Origin: Lycocorax pyrrhopterus obiensis
Lineage: Eukaryota; Chordata; Aves; Passeriformes; Paradisaeidae
Direction: 5' to 3'
DNA: 64,000 nucleotides
Assembly (NCBI GenBank): GCA_014706295.1
Contig: JACSVZ010000022.1
Span: 5,536,830-5,600,829 of the forward strand
The notes below the pieces were generated by a model, which did no database searches, was not told the DNA's origin, and saw nothing but the letters and a program-made list of their open reading frames with translations. The translations under genes were made by a program, and so were the position numbers. Below, one piece after another: positions 13,163 through 25,832 of this stretch (position 1 is its first letter; the number at the start of each line of letters is the position of its first letter).

Positions 13163-13420
13163 GTTTTAAAATGAAAGGGAAGAGATTAAGATTAAATATA
13201 CAGAAGAAATTCTCCCCTATGAGGGTGGCGAGGCCCTGGCACAGGGTGCCCAGAGAAGCTGTGGCTGACCCTGGATCCCTGGAAGAGTCCAAGGCCAGGC
13301 TGGACAGGGCTTGGAGCAGCCTGGGACAGTGGAAGGTGTCCCTGCCCATGGCAGGGGGTGGAACCAGATGCTCTTCAAGGTTCCTTCCAGCCCAAGACAT
13401 TCTGTGATTCTCTGATTACC
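13163..13420 (+). mobile_element. CR1 LINE fragment
   Basis: Sense CR1 from the purine-rich segment (GGTTTTAAAATGAAAGGGAA) through GGCACAGGGTGCCCAGAG to the terminal ATTCTGTGATTCTCTGATT repeat, so the 3' end is intact. Confidence 0.9.
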
Positions 13421-14264
13421 AGATTCAAAGGTTTAGACAGGACTGAGGCATTTTTAATCCATGGTTTATTAAGCTGGTAGTTGGGTATTGTGACTTTAAG
13501 ACTGTGCAAGGAAGAGAGAACTAAAAACCAGGACAAGCCCAGCTGTAATATCACTCCCCAAAAGCTGCTAATCCCCTTTCTCAACAAGATCGAGGTTTGC
13601 AGCCAGGTAAACATTTGTTGCATTTCCTTTGCTCCCGGTAAAGGGCAGCATCTTGTTATCACCATTTAACAGCAGAATATTGAAGAGAGTAAGTATCTCC
13701 CATTTTCCACCCAGAGCAGATTTTTCATCTTCCTCCCTGCTCCAGCATTTACTCTCAATACCCACATGCCAACTTAGTCAAGCAGTCACAGCAGTCTAGT
13801 GTCACAGAATCCTGCACTGTAGGATCTGCTGCAGCTGGGCAGGACAATCAGTTCAACACCTTTTCTTTGGAAAGAACCACTGTTTCAGGAAAGCTTAAAA
13901 AAACCTCAGACTCCCCATATATAAGAAGGTGTCTGGATAATGACAAATTAAACCCACATATTGCCTAGAACTGCAAAGGGCTGAAACAGCTCTGGGGATC
14001 AGCTCTGACAAGCCCTTGCTGGGTTTTAGCAGTCCCTGGGCAGCACAGCCCACGAGTGACAAGGAACAGGGACAGCAAGTCCAAAGGAACATAGAAATAA
14101 GGAAAAAAAAAAAGTATGAAGCAGAAGTGTTCACTGTAACGACCAAAAATACACCCCAAACCCATGGATCAGTTGCTGGTTGTCCCTCTGAGTTGAGCAC
14201 AGGTCTGTCTCTCCTTAGTCTAAGAGTGAGTGAACATTTATTTAACTCTTGGCAGATATTTAGT

Positions 14265-14852
14265 TGTGGCGGGTACGTGGCGATTTAACCCCAGAGAACA
14301 ACTCAGCACCAGGCAGCTGCCACCCCACTGCCCCTTCCCAGTGGGATGGGGAGGAGGAGCAGAAAGAAGTAAAACCCATGGGTTGAGGTAAGGACAGTTT
14401 AAGAATTGAAATAAAGCAAAATTTAATAGTAATAATAATAATAATAATAATAATTGTAATGAAGAGGAGAGAGAGAGAGAGAGAAAGGAATGAAACCCAA
14501 GAGAGACAAGTGATGCCCAGTACAATCATTTGTCACCTGCTGACCAGTGCCCAGTAGCAACTGGTCCCTCCTGGCCAACTTCCTCCCAGTTTCTATACTG
14601 GGCATGGTGGTCTATGGTATGGAATATGCCCCTGGCCAGTTTGGGTCACTTGTCCTGGCCTGGCCATTCTCCCTCCTGCTCGCTGGCACAGACCGGGAAA
14701 CTGCAAAGTCCTTGATTTAGGGTAACACTGCTGAGCAACAACTACAACATCAGTGTGTTTTCAACATCACAGGCACACTAAACCCAAAACACAGCCCTGT
14801 TTTGTGCTCCTAAGAAGAAAATTAACTCTATCCCAGCCAAAACCTGGACACA
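14265..14852 (-). mobile_element. Solo LTR of a songbird-type endogenous retrovirus
   Basis: On the minus strand it begins TGTGTCCAGGTTTTGGCTGG, GATAGAGTTAATTTTC and ends with GGGGTTAAATCGCCACG...CCACA, giving TG...CA ends. This start and end pattern is familiar from high-copy avian ERV LTRs; I do not assign a family name. About 590 bp, non-coding. I see no internal retroviral region on either side and no clear target-site duplication, so it is read as an old solo LTR. An (AAT)n and a (GA)n run lie inside it. Confidence 0.75.
14428..14455. repeat. (AAT)n microsatellite inside the LTR
   Basis: About nine AAT units, followed 10 bp later by a GA run at 14466-14484. Both are within the solo LTR. 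Confidence 0.93.
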
Positions 14853-17831
14853 GAGGGGTGGACAGTATCTCATGGCCATATGGAGGTCCTTGACTCCCAG
14901 TGGCACTTGGAAATCCCAGTGCAGCTGACCTGGCACTGCAGCCCTCACCCTGCAGCTCACGTTGTTGCCATCAGTCAGTGTTAGCAGCAAATCCACGGCG
15001 TGTTCCACCTGCACTGCTGCAGAAAGGCTTTTAGAGCCATTTCACATCCTGCCTGGAGGTCACATTCAGACCTGGCACGCGCACGTGGATTTGGGGCACG
15101 CTCGCTTACAGCCAGGATGAACACAGCTGCTAATGGCAAAAGCTGGGAACAGCAGAGTTACAAACTGGCCAGAAAAAAAAAATCAGCCTTTCTTCACGCA
15201 GGGAAAATAGAAAAAGAAAAAAAAAATAGGAAAGAAAATAAAAGAAAGCCAACAGAAATGGTTCATCAGGTAGTTACAAGTAGCTAGAAACAAAAAGCAC
15301 AGCCACTTAAAGCTTGTGCACAGTGAAGTTCTGGGGCACTCACCTCCTGTTTTTGTTTCAATTAAGACAAAAGAAGGGTTTATTTTCAGATCTGTATTAA
15401 AAATAAAATACCAAAGGCCAAGCTGCTGAGCCCGGCAGTGTGTGGGCAGGGAACAGCCACCCAGTGAGCTTTATGGGTCTCACTGGAGGCCACCCTGCTG
15501 TGTGCAGCTTCTCCACAGCTCCTCAAAACCCCATTAGATCTTGCATTTGCTGCAGCAAGGTCCCATCTCCACTGCCAGAGGAAACTCTCCACCCTCACAC
15601 TTGTCTCATCTGGTTTTCTTCCCTTCATTCCTGATTTCACCATGTTCACATCGATGTTTCTCAATACTCCACAAAACAGCTCCAGAGGCATCAGGGTTTG
15701 TTCTTTCTTGGGAAGGGAGAAGGATCATCCAACATATTATTTACAGAAAGAAACAGAAATGTGATGGAGCAAGGTCCTACCTGCCCAACCTGCCATGTAC
15801 AATGGAGGGGAGAAACTCTCCTGCTTGCAGGTTACAGGTTGGTTATTAAATACCCAGCATCTCTGTCCAGTACAAAATCACTTTACACACACTGTGCTCC
15901 ACCTTTAGTTACAGCTGGGGAAGCCTCCGCCTGCTGGGGCAGAAAATCAGAACTGGCAGGAAGAGCACGCAGGAAGAAAAGGCAGGAGAGGGTTGGGCAA
16001 GAGCACAAAAGCAGCAACGTAATGAGTCTAAAAGGAAATTAATGCAGCTCCTTGTCCCAGCCCCACAAGTCTCCCTCCACCATCAGGAGCGGGTCCTACA
16101 GGGGTGCAAAGCAGCTCATTCCCTCAGCCCAGCTGCCAAACAGGGGATGCTCCAACACCAGCCACCTGTGCCAGCCCCTCTGCCACAGGCAGGCAGCCAG
16201 GCTGGGGCTCAGCCCGTGCCCGCCACATGCCATGGGCTGGCATCACACTGGAGTCTCCTCCTGGAAGGATCCAGGCAGGCCACGGGTCAGGAGCTGCTCT
16301 GCCCATCAGAGCCCATTGGTTTTTAGGATGCCTTTTCAGTTTTTCTTACAGTTTGATGACATCAACAAAGACAACAAGAGCTGGAACGTGCTGCATTTCG
16401 GGGCATTTGAAGACCTATGGTGACCTCAGCTGCTGGGACATCCAGTGCAGTGGCACAGGTTGGCACACGCTGCTGAACCTCCAGATCATCCCAGGACACC
16501 TTGCTGCATCTGCCACCCTGCCCCTCTATCCTTGGCCAAGCAGACCTGCCAGCACCCAGCCCCAGCTTCGGGCAAAGGCAGGCATTTAACAGAGTGATCC
16601 TGAGCTGCACCAAAACCCAGCTACATTCCAGTTCCACAGACTCTCCAGACTCTGCATCTTGACCTCGTTTGATTTTAAAATCGCCATGTGACACTTTTGG
16701 TACCTCCCACCTGAAAAACAATGTGAGGTAGGGCCAGCCGGAGCACAGAGCTTGCCTTCCTCCTCCCCATCAATATTTTATCACAGCAAACACCTGCCAC
16801 GAAAACAAGCCCTGGGAGAAACAGGAGGTTCGTGGAACTGCCTCAACAGCAGCACAGACACCACAGGAAACAAAACAACCTGTGCACAGAGAGGAGCAGA
16901 GCCCACAGAGCAAATGTTTGTGTGCTCCAGGGACAGGACAAATTCTGCTTCTGCTTACGCAGGGGTGCGACTGCTCTGTCCCCACCAGTTTCAGCTACAG
17001 CTTCTGCAAAGGGCCATGCAGGCAGTGCAAATCCTTTTCCAAATATGCTCAGTTTTGGGGGTTTCATTGGTGTCAAAGACAGGAAAGTGATTTCCTGTGT
17101 GGAGTCACCAGTTCACAGGTTTGGCACCAGCAATGTCCCTGTGACAGCACTGGGATTCACAGCGAGATGGTGCATGGGGACAAGGGACATCAAAGAATGA
17201 GAAACATGGGGAATCCTTCATGTTTCCCTCTGAAGGATTCAGATTCAGCTTGCAAGAGCTGATCAGGCCCTCCTGCCCAGGTACAAAGCAATCATCACCT
17301 TTTCTTTTTGTTTTAACCTTCGGAGAACAGAGCCGAGACCAAAATATATCCACTGCTACAAACTTCTCCAGAGCCAGGAGCTGCATGGGAAACATCCTGA
17401 CTCCTGAATTTCATCCATGAGACGAGCACTCCTTGATGCCAGCGCTCCAGGGGTGACACCTCCAGGGAAGCACCATTTGTTTATTACAGAGCACGCAGGG
17501 ATGGGAGCAATTGGAGGTTATTATTTCTATTGGAGATGTGATTTCAGGCTGTGAGAAAATTTTAGGCTGCACAAGCCTGAAATAACTCCCTAGGCCAAAT
17601 TTACAACCGGTAACAGGCAGAACTATCATAGTCACTTGTCATTTTATTAAAGGCCTGCACGACCCCTTGACCTGCACAGGCTGTGGAGCTGCCAGCCCAG
17701 GAACTGAAAGCAGAGCTGTCAGAGAGGCCAGGCCCCTTCTCACAGCATTAGTTTTGTCTCAGTATGGATTGAAGGCATTAACACCACGGTGGGATGGCTG
17801 CTCTTACAGCCACATCTCCCCTGAGGGGGAC
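14853..17831. other. Unique intronic DNA, nothing recognised
   Basis: Contains only short A runs (about 15172-15240). No gene or repeat family was seen. Confidence 0.55.
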
Positions 17832-18246
17832 ATAAAGGTGCTCCGAGGGCTGGAGCCCCTCTGCTCTGGAGCCAGGCTGGGGGTGTTCACCTGGACAAGG
17901 CTCTGGGGAGACCTTAGAGCCCCTTCCAGTGCCTAAAGGGGCTCCAGGAGAGCTGGAGAGAGACTTTGGACAAGGGCCTGGAGCAACAGGACAAGGGGGA
18001 ATGGCTTCCCACTGCCATTTACATAAGATACTCGAGAAGTTTTTTGCTATGAGGGTGGTAAAGCACTTGCACGGGTTGCCTGGAGAGAACAAAGATGCCC
18101 CAAGCCTTGAACCCCAAGTGTTCAAGGCCAGATTGGATGGAGCTCCAAGGAGCTTGGTCAGGAGGAAGGTGCCCATGGCAGGGGGGTTGGACCTGGTGAC
18201 CTTTAAAGGCCCCTTCCAAGCCAAACCATTCTGTGATTCTATGATG
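17832..18246 (+). mobile_element. CR1 LINE fragment with chimeric appearance
   Basis: Sense CR1 of about 415 bp ending in ATTCTGTGATTCTATGATG. The first half, to about 18018, matches the type seen in the other long copies here. The second half (from about 18019, including GAGGGTGGTAAAGCACTTG and GGGGGGTTGGACCTGGTGAC) resembles a different, probably older CR1 type. It could be a mosaic or an intermediate subfamily. Confidence 0.87.
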
Positions 18247-19689
18247 CAATGCACATCCCTGCACCTCACTGCAGTGGGATCCTGCACGGTGCCTCATTTA
18301 GTGGCAATAACCCCTCCTGCCTCTTTGCCTTTCCCATTCCAGCTATCCACCTCGATGGCTCCCCCCAGACTATCGGCATATCTGGTGTATGCTGGACAAA
18401 AACCCCAAACATTTTAACAAAGTTATATTGAAGGACGTGACAAACACCAGATCATGTTCTGTTGATCATGACACTACACACTCAGCAGCGCTGGTAGGAG
18501 GCTGAAACACCACAGCATGTTTTGGGCATGAAATAGAAATTCAATTCAGAAACTGGAGTTTTACATGTCCCAGGACACAGCCTTGTAACTGGAGCCATTT
18601 CTGCTCAGTTCTGAGGAGGCTGCAGGCAAGGACTGACACACAGGGACACCCACGGCTCGCACGGGAGCCTCTTCTTGGGCCCATCGAGGAGATAAGAAAG
18701 CCTCTCTTGGTTTACAGTGTTTATTTCACCTTCTCTATCAAAATAAAACCGAACATGAAGTTGTGGTCATCGACTGCACCAAGCTGATCTGCAGCAGGAA
18801 TTGTCCTCGTGTCTGTGCCACCCACCCTCCCCTGGCTGCTTGTGAGGACAGACCCTTCTCTGTGAGCTCGCTGTCCCCAGGCTGTGCAGTGTGGGGACAG
18901 GACTAAATATTACTCCACAGGAAATATTGAGAAATCCAGTCTCTCTGGTGAAGTGATCCTTCCTAAGCACGAAAACCACACACCCATGATTGATGGAGTG
19001 GCTCCCCTCTCAAACAGTCAGCTCATGCAGACAATCCCAAAAGCCAGAAGCAGAGCCCAGAGCGAGCACGTACAACTGCCTGCAGAGACAAGGGTTAACA
19101 ATCTTATCTGGGGTCACCAGAAGAAATTCCAAGTAAAACCCACAGCACGCAGATTTCCTGCTTTCTAACCCAGTGCCCTATTTATACCTCTCTTTCTTCA
19201 CAATGCCAGTGACAGCCTTTTCCTCACTCACAGGCATGTTTCCTGCTTTCTGAATTGTGACTTTCATTTGTAGCTCATTTCCATAACCTCCGAAATAGAG
19301 TTTCAGTGGAAGTGTTAAATGTACTGATAAATTCTTCATGAATCTTAAAGTTATTGGCAGAGAGAATGGGGGCAATTTACCCTGTACCAGTCAATTGAAA
19401 ATTATATATTTCAAAACCCTCTAATGGAACGCAGCAAGGTTTAACTCTGACTGATAAAGGAACGCCTTCCTGAGGATGAGGCCAATAACAGAGCCTATTT
19501 CCCAAAATGCAAAGTCCCCAGTGTGATGGCAAACAGGCTCATCAGTGCACAGTGACCTTCACAGGCGTCAATCTTTGTCACAGAGCACAGGGACAAACTC
19601 GGTGATCACGTGCAGAGCAGCACCCAAACAGCCCTCGGTGTTCACTTCTCCACCCCTCGGGCTCATCCCACAGCGTGGGCAGCAGGGAC
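18247..19689. other. Unique intronic DNA, nothing recognised
   Basis: No repeat or exon seen. Confidence 0.55.
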
Positions 19690-20229
19690 AGGGAGGGGAT
19701 TCTGCCCCTTTACTCCTCTCTTGTGAGACTCCACCTCGAGTGCTGCATCCACCAGTAAGGCCTCAGTGCAAGAAGGATGTGGAGGTGCTGGAATGAGTCC
19801 AGAGGAGGCCATGGAGATGCTCCAAGGGCTGGAGCCCCTCTGCTCTGGAGCCAGGCTGGGAGTGTTCATTTGGAGAAGGATACATGGAGACCTCAGAGCC
19901 CCTTCCAGGGCCTAAAGGGGCTCCAGGAGAGCTGGAGAGGGACTTTGGATAAAGGCATGGAATGACAGGACACAGGGAATGGCTTCCCACTGCCAGAGGG
20001 CAGGGATAGGTGGAATATTAGGAAGAAATTCTCCCCTGTGAGGGTGGGGAGGCCCTGGCACAGGGTGCCCAGAGAAGCTGTGGCTGCCCCTGGATCCCTG
20101 GAAGTGTCCAAGGCCAGGTTGGACAGGCAGGGACAACCTGGGATAGTAGAAGGTGTCCCTGCCCATGGCAGGGGTGGAACGAGATGAGCTTTAAGGTCCT
20201 TTTCAACCCAAACCATTCTGTGATTCTGT
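19690..20229 (+). mobile_element. CR1 LINE fragment, about 540 bp
   Basis: One of the two longest CR1 copies in the window. It starts in GGGAGGGGATTCTGCCCC, passes through TGAGACTCCACCTCGAGTGC, GGAGCCCCTCTGCTCTGGAG and AGAGGGCAGGGATAGG, and ends with CCATTCTGTGATTCTGT. All of it is 3' region downstream of where the reverse-transcriptase ORF would lie. Confidence 0.92.
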
Positions 20230-23200
20230 AATGCCATCTGATCAGGCTGCACTTTGATTAACAAACCATCCTCTGCGTGCTCTTTGCCAGGAGCATGGCA
20301 TGGTCCAGCCGCTGCCACTCCTCTGGTTTCTCTATTTTAAAAAGCAAGAGAGAAAGAGGGAAAAAAAAAAAAGAAAGAGACAAAAACCAGTCTCATCTGA
20401 TCCTTATCCCTGCCAGAGCAGGAGCATCTTCAAAACCACGGGCTGAACAAGTTGCACTAAATAATTAGGACACATGGGGGGACTAAAAGTAAAGAAAGAC
20501 TAAAGCACGGATTTGCTGCAGCGTTTCCGCTTCACTGGAGTCGGAAACAAGACACAAGGTGCCCATCCTGGAAAACCAGATGTGGCTGTAACTGAACAAA
20601 ACAGTATGGACAGGAGGCAGCAGGGAAAGAAAACCCGCAAAAGTCATCGTGACTGATGTGAGAATCTGAAGGTCAGACACGGAAAGGGCAAAGCCAGGGG
20701 TGGAGCTGCCTTGCAGGAGTGCTGGGGATGCTGTGGGCTCAACCTGAGCTGTGGGGAAGGTACAGAAACATGGGGTTAGATCCACTGGTGGGAAAAGCAT
20801 CCAGCTTTTCTGATGGAAACCCCATCAGACTGCAGCCCACCTTCCCTGGAGGAGATGCAAGAGGGAGAAACCAGGGATGGAGGCATTTGAAACGAGACCA
20901 AGTGCCAGAGCATCCTTTAGGAGCAGCCCAGGGCAGGCTGGCAGACCCGAGGGGACTGTGCCATCCCCTCCATCACTCTGACACTGGATGCAGCTCATTC
21001 AGAATCACCCCGGGACAGCACAGCCCCGACAACAAAAGCCACAACACGAGGTCCCTGTGATCAGAAGAGGAACCACGAGGTGACACGTCCCCTGCCAGAG
21101 CAAGCCCAGAGGTCACAAACCCAAGCCCACTCATCACAGTCAGGTGTCTCCGAGACCAAAACTGTGTTAATTCAGAAATGGAGCCGAAAACGTTGATATG
21201 AAGCAGAGGAATGAGGGAACAGGAGTGGACAGGGCAGCAGCCACCTGACCCCAGCAGAGCTGCTCCCAGCTCCCGCTCTCCTACAGAAACACACACAGCT
21301 CCCTGCCCCATATAAAATATTTGTGCATCCTACATAATTTAGAATCCTATTAAATAACTTGACTCCCTTATTTTTCATGGCAGCAAATTCCATGAATTTT
21401 GCATGGAATAAAAATTTAGCAATCATAGCAGTTGCTAATTTCTGTGCTGTGCTCAGAGCAGCCTTTCACTTCCCCATAATGATTTTAAAACATTATCCTG
21501 CTGTTTCCTTTTTTCTATGCCTGGCATTGAAGAGCTCTGCAAACTATTTGAATTGCGCTGCTCTGAAAAAAAAATCCTGTAGGGGAGGAAAAATTAAATT
21601 CAATCATCACTCTACCCTCTGTGAACTGTGAAAGTCTTGGGAACATGAAAAGGTGCTTTCGAAAGGATGTTAAGCATTCAAAAGATTAGACAGCAATGTG
21701 CAATTAAATGTGTTCCACAACCCTTTGTCAGAGTATCCAAAACCTTACTTCTGCATGAACTTCAAATCCTCCCACTGGGAGCTTGTTCAAGTGGTTTACT
21801 TTAAACCTGTACTTTAGATATTCCATACCTTTCACTTTTATAATTCTCCAGCATATGCTAACACTGGCAGAGTTAATAGTAACTGACTAATTTTAAACCC
21901 TGTGATTACTGGAGCTGATTTATATAGTAGCTTCACTTCACAATACTGCGAATCAGGCACGCGGTAATTGCCAAGTTCAATTTTAGCTCTGTCACACTGA
22001 AGCATTAGTTTTTATGCCTCAGCTGTTGCCTCCTCCATGCTATAGAGGTAAGTTGATAATGCAGTAGGTTTTGCTGTTAAATATCACAATATTATGATAC
22101 CCCATGTCAGATTCTCGCAAGCTGTGTGAGCTGTGCATCATCTATTAACTAAATACTTTTATTAAGGGAACGGTTTGAAAAGGTTCCTATTCTAATTTAG
22201 CTCAGAACACTGAATACTGGAAAGGGTGGGGGGGGAAATGCAATGATTTAATTCACCACCAAAAGGGACTTGGTGGAGAGAAGCATTCATCATCATCGTC
22301 ATCAAGGAGCTGTGATAGGAAATGTGAAGGGCTTCAACTAAAGCCAGTGAACACAAACCTTCCAGCTGAGGCCCCTCACGCTGACCTCAGGCCACAACCT
22401 CCTGAGGAGCGGTGCCAGGAGCTGTTTCACCCTTCAAAACCAGGAGTTTTGGGGCTGCAGGTCCATGTCCAACAGCAAGTGGCATCTTGATCAAAGCATG
22501 GACATCCTGGGGAAACCTTCCCTCCCTCCCATCCCTGTGGGTGCTGCTGACAGGGCTCATGGAGCCTGATGGGACAAGCAGAGAGGAAAAGATGCGGGAG
22601 ATGGGGACACCAGAGAGCCTTTGCTAAGAAGAGATGGGGCTCCACAGCTCAGGGATGGGCTGCACTCGCAAGAGGAATGAGACTGTGCTGCTGAGCTGCC
22701 GCCTCGCAGCTGAACCAACACACACAGCTGGGCATTACCAGTAATCTCTTAATAGCACTTAAATCCACCCATCTCTTGGGCTTCATGCTAGAAGATTTTC
22801 TTTCTTTTTTTCTTTCTTTTTTTTTTTTCATTATTAAAGTCTGCTCATATCAAATGTAACAAATGTGGGTAAACTGGAACTGCTTCCCTTCCCATTCACG
22901 CATTCCTTGGTGCTCGGGATCAGCGAAGGTGGGAACACGAGCTGGAGCCCCAAAGGACCAGAGAAGGCTCTGAGGACAGGACACAGGCCTGGGGATGGAT
23001 CCGGGCACCTCCCCTGTGCCAGGGGCACAGGAGTGGGGTCTCTGCCCTGGTCCAGGGTTGATCTTTGTAATCCTTTGTATGGAAAGAGCCCAGTGCCACA
23101 GAAAGGTCTCCCTGCACAGCCAGGTGCTCACTCCTGCACTGATCTTAACCCCTTCCTACCCTGCACAGCTCCCTCATCCCCAGGCAGATGCAGAGACACC

Positions 23201-24756
23201 AGTCCAAGCCAGCACCCTATGGGGGCTCCAGGGACCCTCCTCTGATGCCACCACTCAGCAGTGACTTGGCCACGCACTGGGGGAATTCCCTCTGTCATCA
23301 CCACCCTTCCCTGACAAACCCCAGGTTTACGGACACAGGACAGCTGTGCAATCCATGGTATTCACCAAAACCACGGATCTTACTCCAGCTCTGAAGCTCA
23401 TTGCTTAGAACTCAGCAAAACCCATAAGGACAGTGGTTACCAGTCCAGTGGCCACCTCTCCCATTAACCCTTCACCACTGGAGCAAGGCAAGGAGCCTGA
23501 AAATGGAGAAGTTCCTCTTCTACTATTTTTTTCCACAGTTTTCCAAAAGGAAAAGAAACAGACAACATGCTAAATGGAGCATCCTGTGAGCCTGGAGAGC
23601 TGGAGCTGCATTCTGTTGTGGCCCAGAGCAGTGCCCAGGGCTCCCACAGCATCCTGCTCCCTGCAGCCCTTCGTGTGAGAAGGTGGGACATCTCACACAC
23701 AGAGAAAGGGGAAGGAAAATGTGGGAATTTTGCCAAGTGTGTGGTCACTGGGAGGAAGGAATAGGATTGATGAATTTTTCAGCTTTGAGGATTTTGGTAA
23801 AACCAGAGCCACGTGCCTCAGAATGCTTCAGGAACCCACTCCACAAATTAATCAACCACAGTGCCCAGGGATTCAGAGGTGGAATTGACTCTTTGATGTC
23901 TGAAGTCACATTTTTTTGCCACTCCCTGGGGATGTCTGAGCAGTGCCATTTGCTTCAGAGCCTCTGCCAAGGTCAGTGCTGCTGACAGGCAGCAGCCTGG
24001 TGCAAACCACTGGTGGCTGCACCAGCCCCTGTGTAACACAGCTGGAGGATGCTGATGGCATCCATGTTCTCAGAGGTCTTCTGAAGCTAAAGCTGAGCTC
24101 AAACCACACTTTCTCACTTGCATCATCCCTGTACTTAACGATTATCTTATGACTGCCCAGAGTGCAAACTCCCCATCAAAGCGGAGGGAGAGGCCACAGC
24201 CCAGCTGCAATCTCACCAAGCCCAGGGCTTGCAAGAATGTGGATTTCCCTGGCAGCAGGACAGAGAGGACCAGTCTGGTGTCAGACACCTGTCCCAGCAC
24301 ACAGGGCAGGGCCCTGCTCTGGTCTGGGGTACCACATGCCCACAACTGGTAATGCAGAACTCACAGCACTGGGATTCTTCTAAAAAGTAACCCTGGAAAG
24401 AAATTCCCTGGTTGCAGTATGATTTCTCCCTCCCTTATACACCCACATTTCCACACTCTTTGTCCATCTCAGCTATATTTTTTAGGAACCATCCTCTCCT
24501 AAGTGCCCAGTAGGACCTTTCTCAGCTGCGGCCTCAAAACTCTGCTGGGCCACATGTCATTGCAACAATACCCAGCACCCGAGCTCCTAAGTTGAAACAA
24601 AGCTTTGTACCCACAGGAGCCACAAAGGAAGCCAGCAGAGCTCATCCATATCCTCTGCTCATGCAGAGCTGGGAGACTCCACAGCCACCACCACACATCT
24701 GCCTGCAAAGCAGTCGGGGAGGTTTGCATCCTCTGGGCACATCCTTGCCAGAAAAA
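20230..24756. other. Long repeat-poor intronic stretch
   Basis: 4.5 kb without a CR1 copy. The part from 21340 to 22260 is AT-rich and looks like conserved non-coding DNA. There is a T/C tract at 22796. Confidence 0.4.
22796..22829. repeat. Pyrimidine (T/C) tract
   Basis: 34 bases of T with spaced C, with no purine. Confidence 0.9.
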
Positions 24757-25085
24757 ATGGTTTGGGTTGGAAGAGACCTTAAAGCCCATCCAGTCCCACC
24801 CCCTGCCATGGGCAGGGACACCTTCCACTATCCCAGGCTGCTCCAAGCCCCGTCCAGCCTGGCCTTGGACACTTCCAGAGATCCAGGGGCAGCCACAGCT
24901 TCTCTGAGCACCCTGTGCCAGTGTTTTACCACTCTCACCGTAAAAAAACAAAACCAAAACCAAACCTACCTTATATCCAGTTTAAATTGACCCTCTTTTG
25001 GTTTAAATCCATCACCCCTTGTCCTATAGCAACAGGCCATGCCTAAGTTTGTCCCCGTCTTTATTGGCCCCCTTTAAGAACCGAA
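24757..25085 (-). mobile_element. CR1 LINE fragment, about 330 bp
   Basis: Reverse-complement CR1 from GGTTTGGGTTGGAAGAGACC through CAGCCACAGCTTCTCTGAGC, an A-rich expansion near 24943-24960, and CATCACCCCTTGTCCTATAG to the CCCCCTTTAAGAA segment. Confidence 0.88.
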
Positions 25086-25679
25086 TACGCAAGAGCTGGA
25101 GCTTGCACAGCACTTTACCACCCATAATTTGGTGCCTTCACACCAGCTATGAGCTCTTTTCACTTTGGGACAGAAAAGGGGCATTGCCACAATCAACCCT
25201 GGAACGCTGCAGCCTGGGGCAGGCTGTGGAACAGAGCTCCAGAGTCCAGAGCTGCCCCAGCAGCACATCCCACCCAGCCCTGCACAGAAAACACCTCCTG
25301 CTCACAGAGGGGAGCTAATCCCTGCAGCAGGATATCCCAGTCATCCCCACCCACGTTTTATAATTCACAGGTAACAAACTAAATGCAACATTAAGCTTAA
25401 AATAAAAACATTGACACCTTTGCACGAGGAGATCTTGGCTTCTCTTTCTAATGCATTTAGCTGCTTTTTAAGAAAACGTCCTCATTATTTTCTGGGAAAG
25501 GAAAAGAAGCAAGCAGGTGGTCCCTGACTGCATGTGTCATGTGTCCCCTGCCACGCTGTTCTGTGACTAAACAGAACATTTACAGGGGTCTGAACAGCTG
25601 CTTGCAATGGGCGTGGGGACAGCAGAGCCCCCAGGTGCTGTTCTCCTCACACCTGCTGTATTACACAGAACCATGCAGT

Positions 25680-25832
25680 GGGCTGGGTTGGGTTGGAAGG
25701 GAACTTAAAGCCCATCCCATCCACCCCCTGCCACGGGCAGGGACACCTCCCACTATCCCAGGTTGCTCCAAGCCCCGTGCAACCTGGCCTGGAACACTTC
25801 CAGGGATCCAGGAGCAGCCACATCATTGGATA
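25680..25832 (-). mobile_element. CR1 LINE fragment
   Basis: Reverse-complement CR1 with GGGTTGGGTTGGAAGGGAAC, CCACGGGCAGGGACACC, ATCCCAGGTTGCTCCAAG and TCCAGGGATCCAGGAGCAG; ends at about 25832. Confidence 0.87.

Noticed and set aside
13800..13870. GTCACAGAATCCTGCACTG as a CR1 end
   Set aside because: Only the first about 12 bases fit; the rest does not follow CR1.
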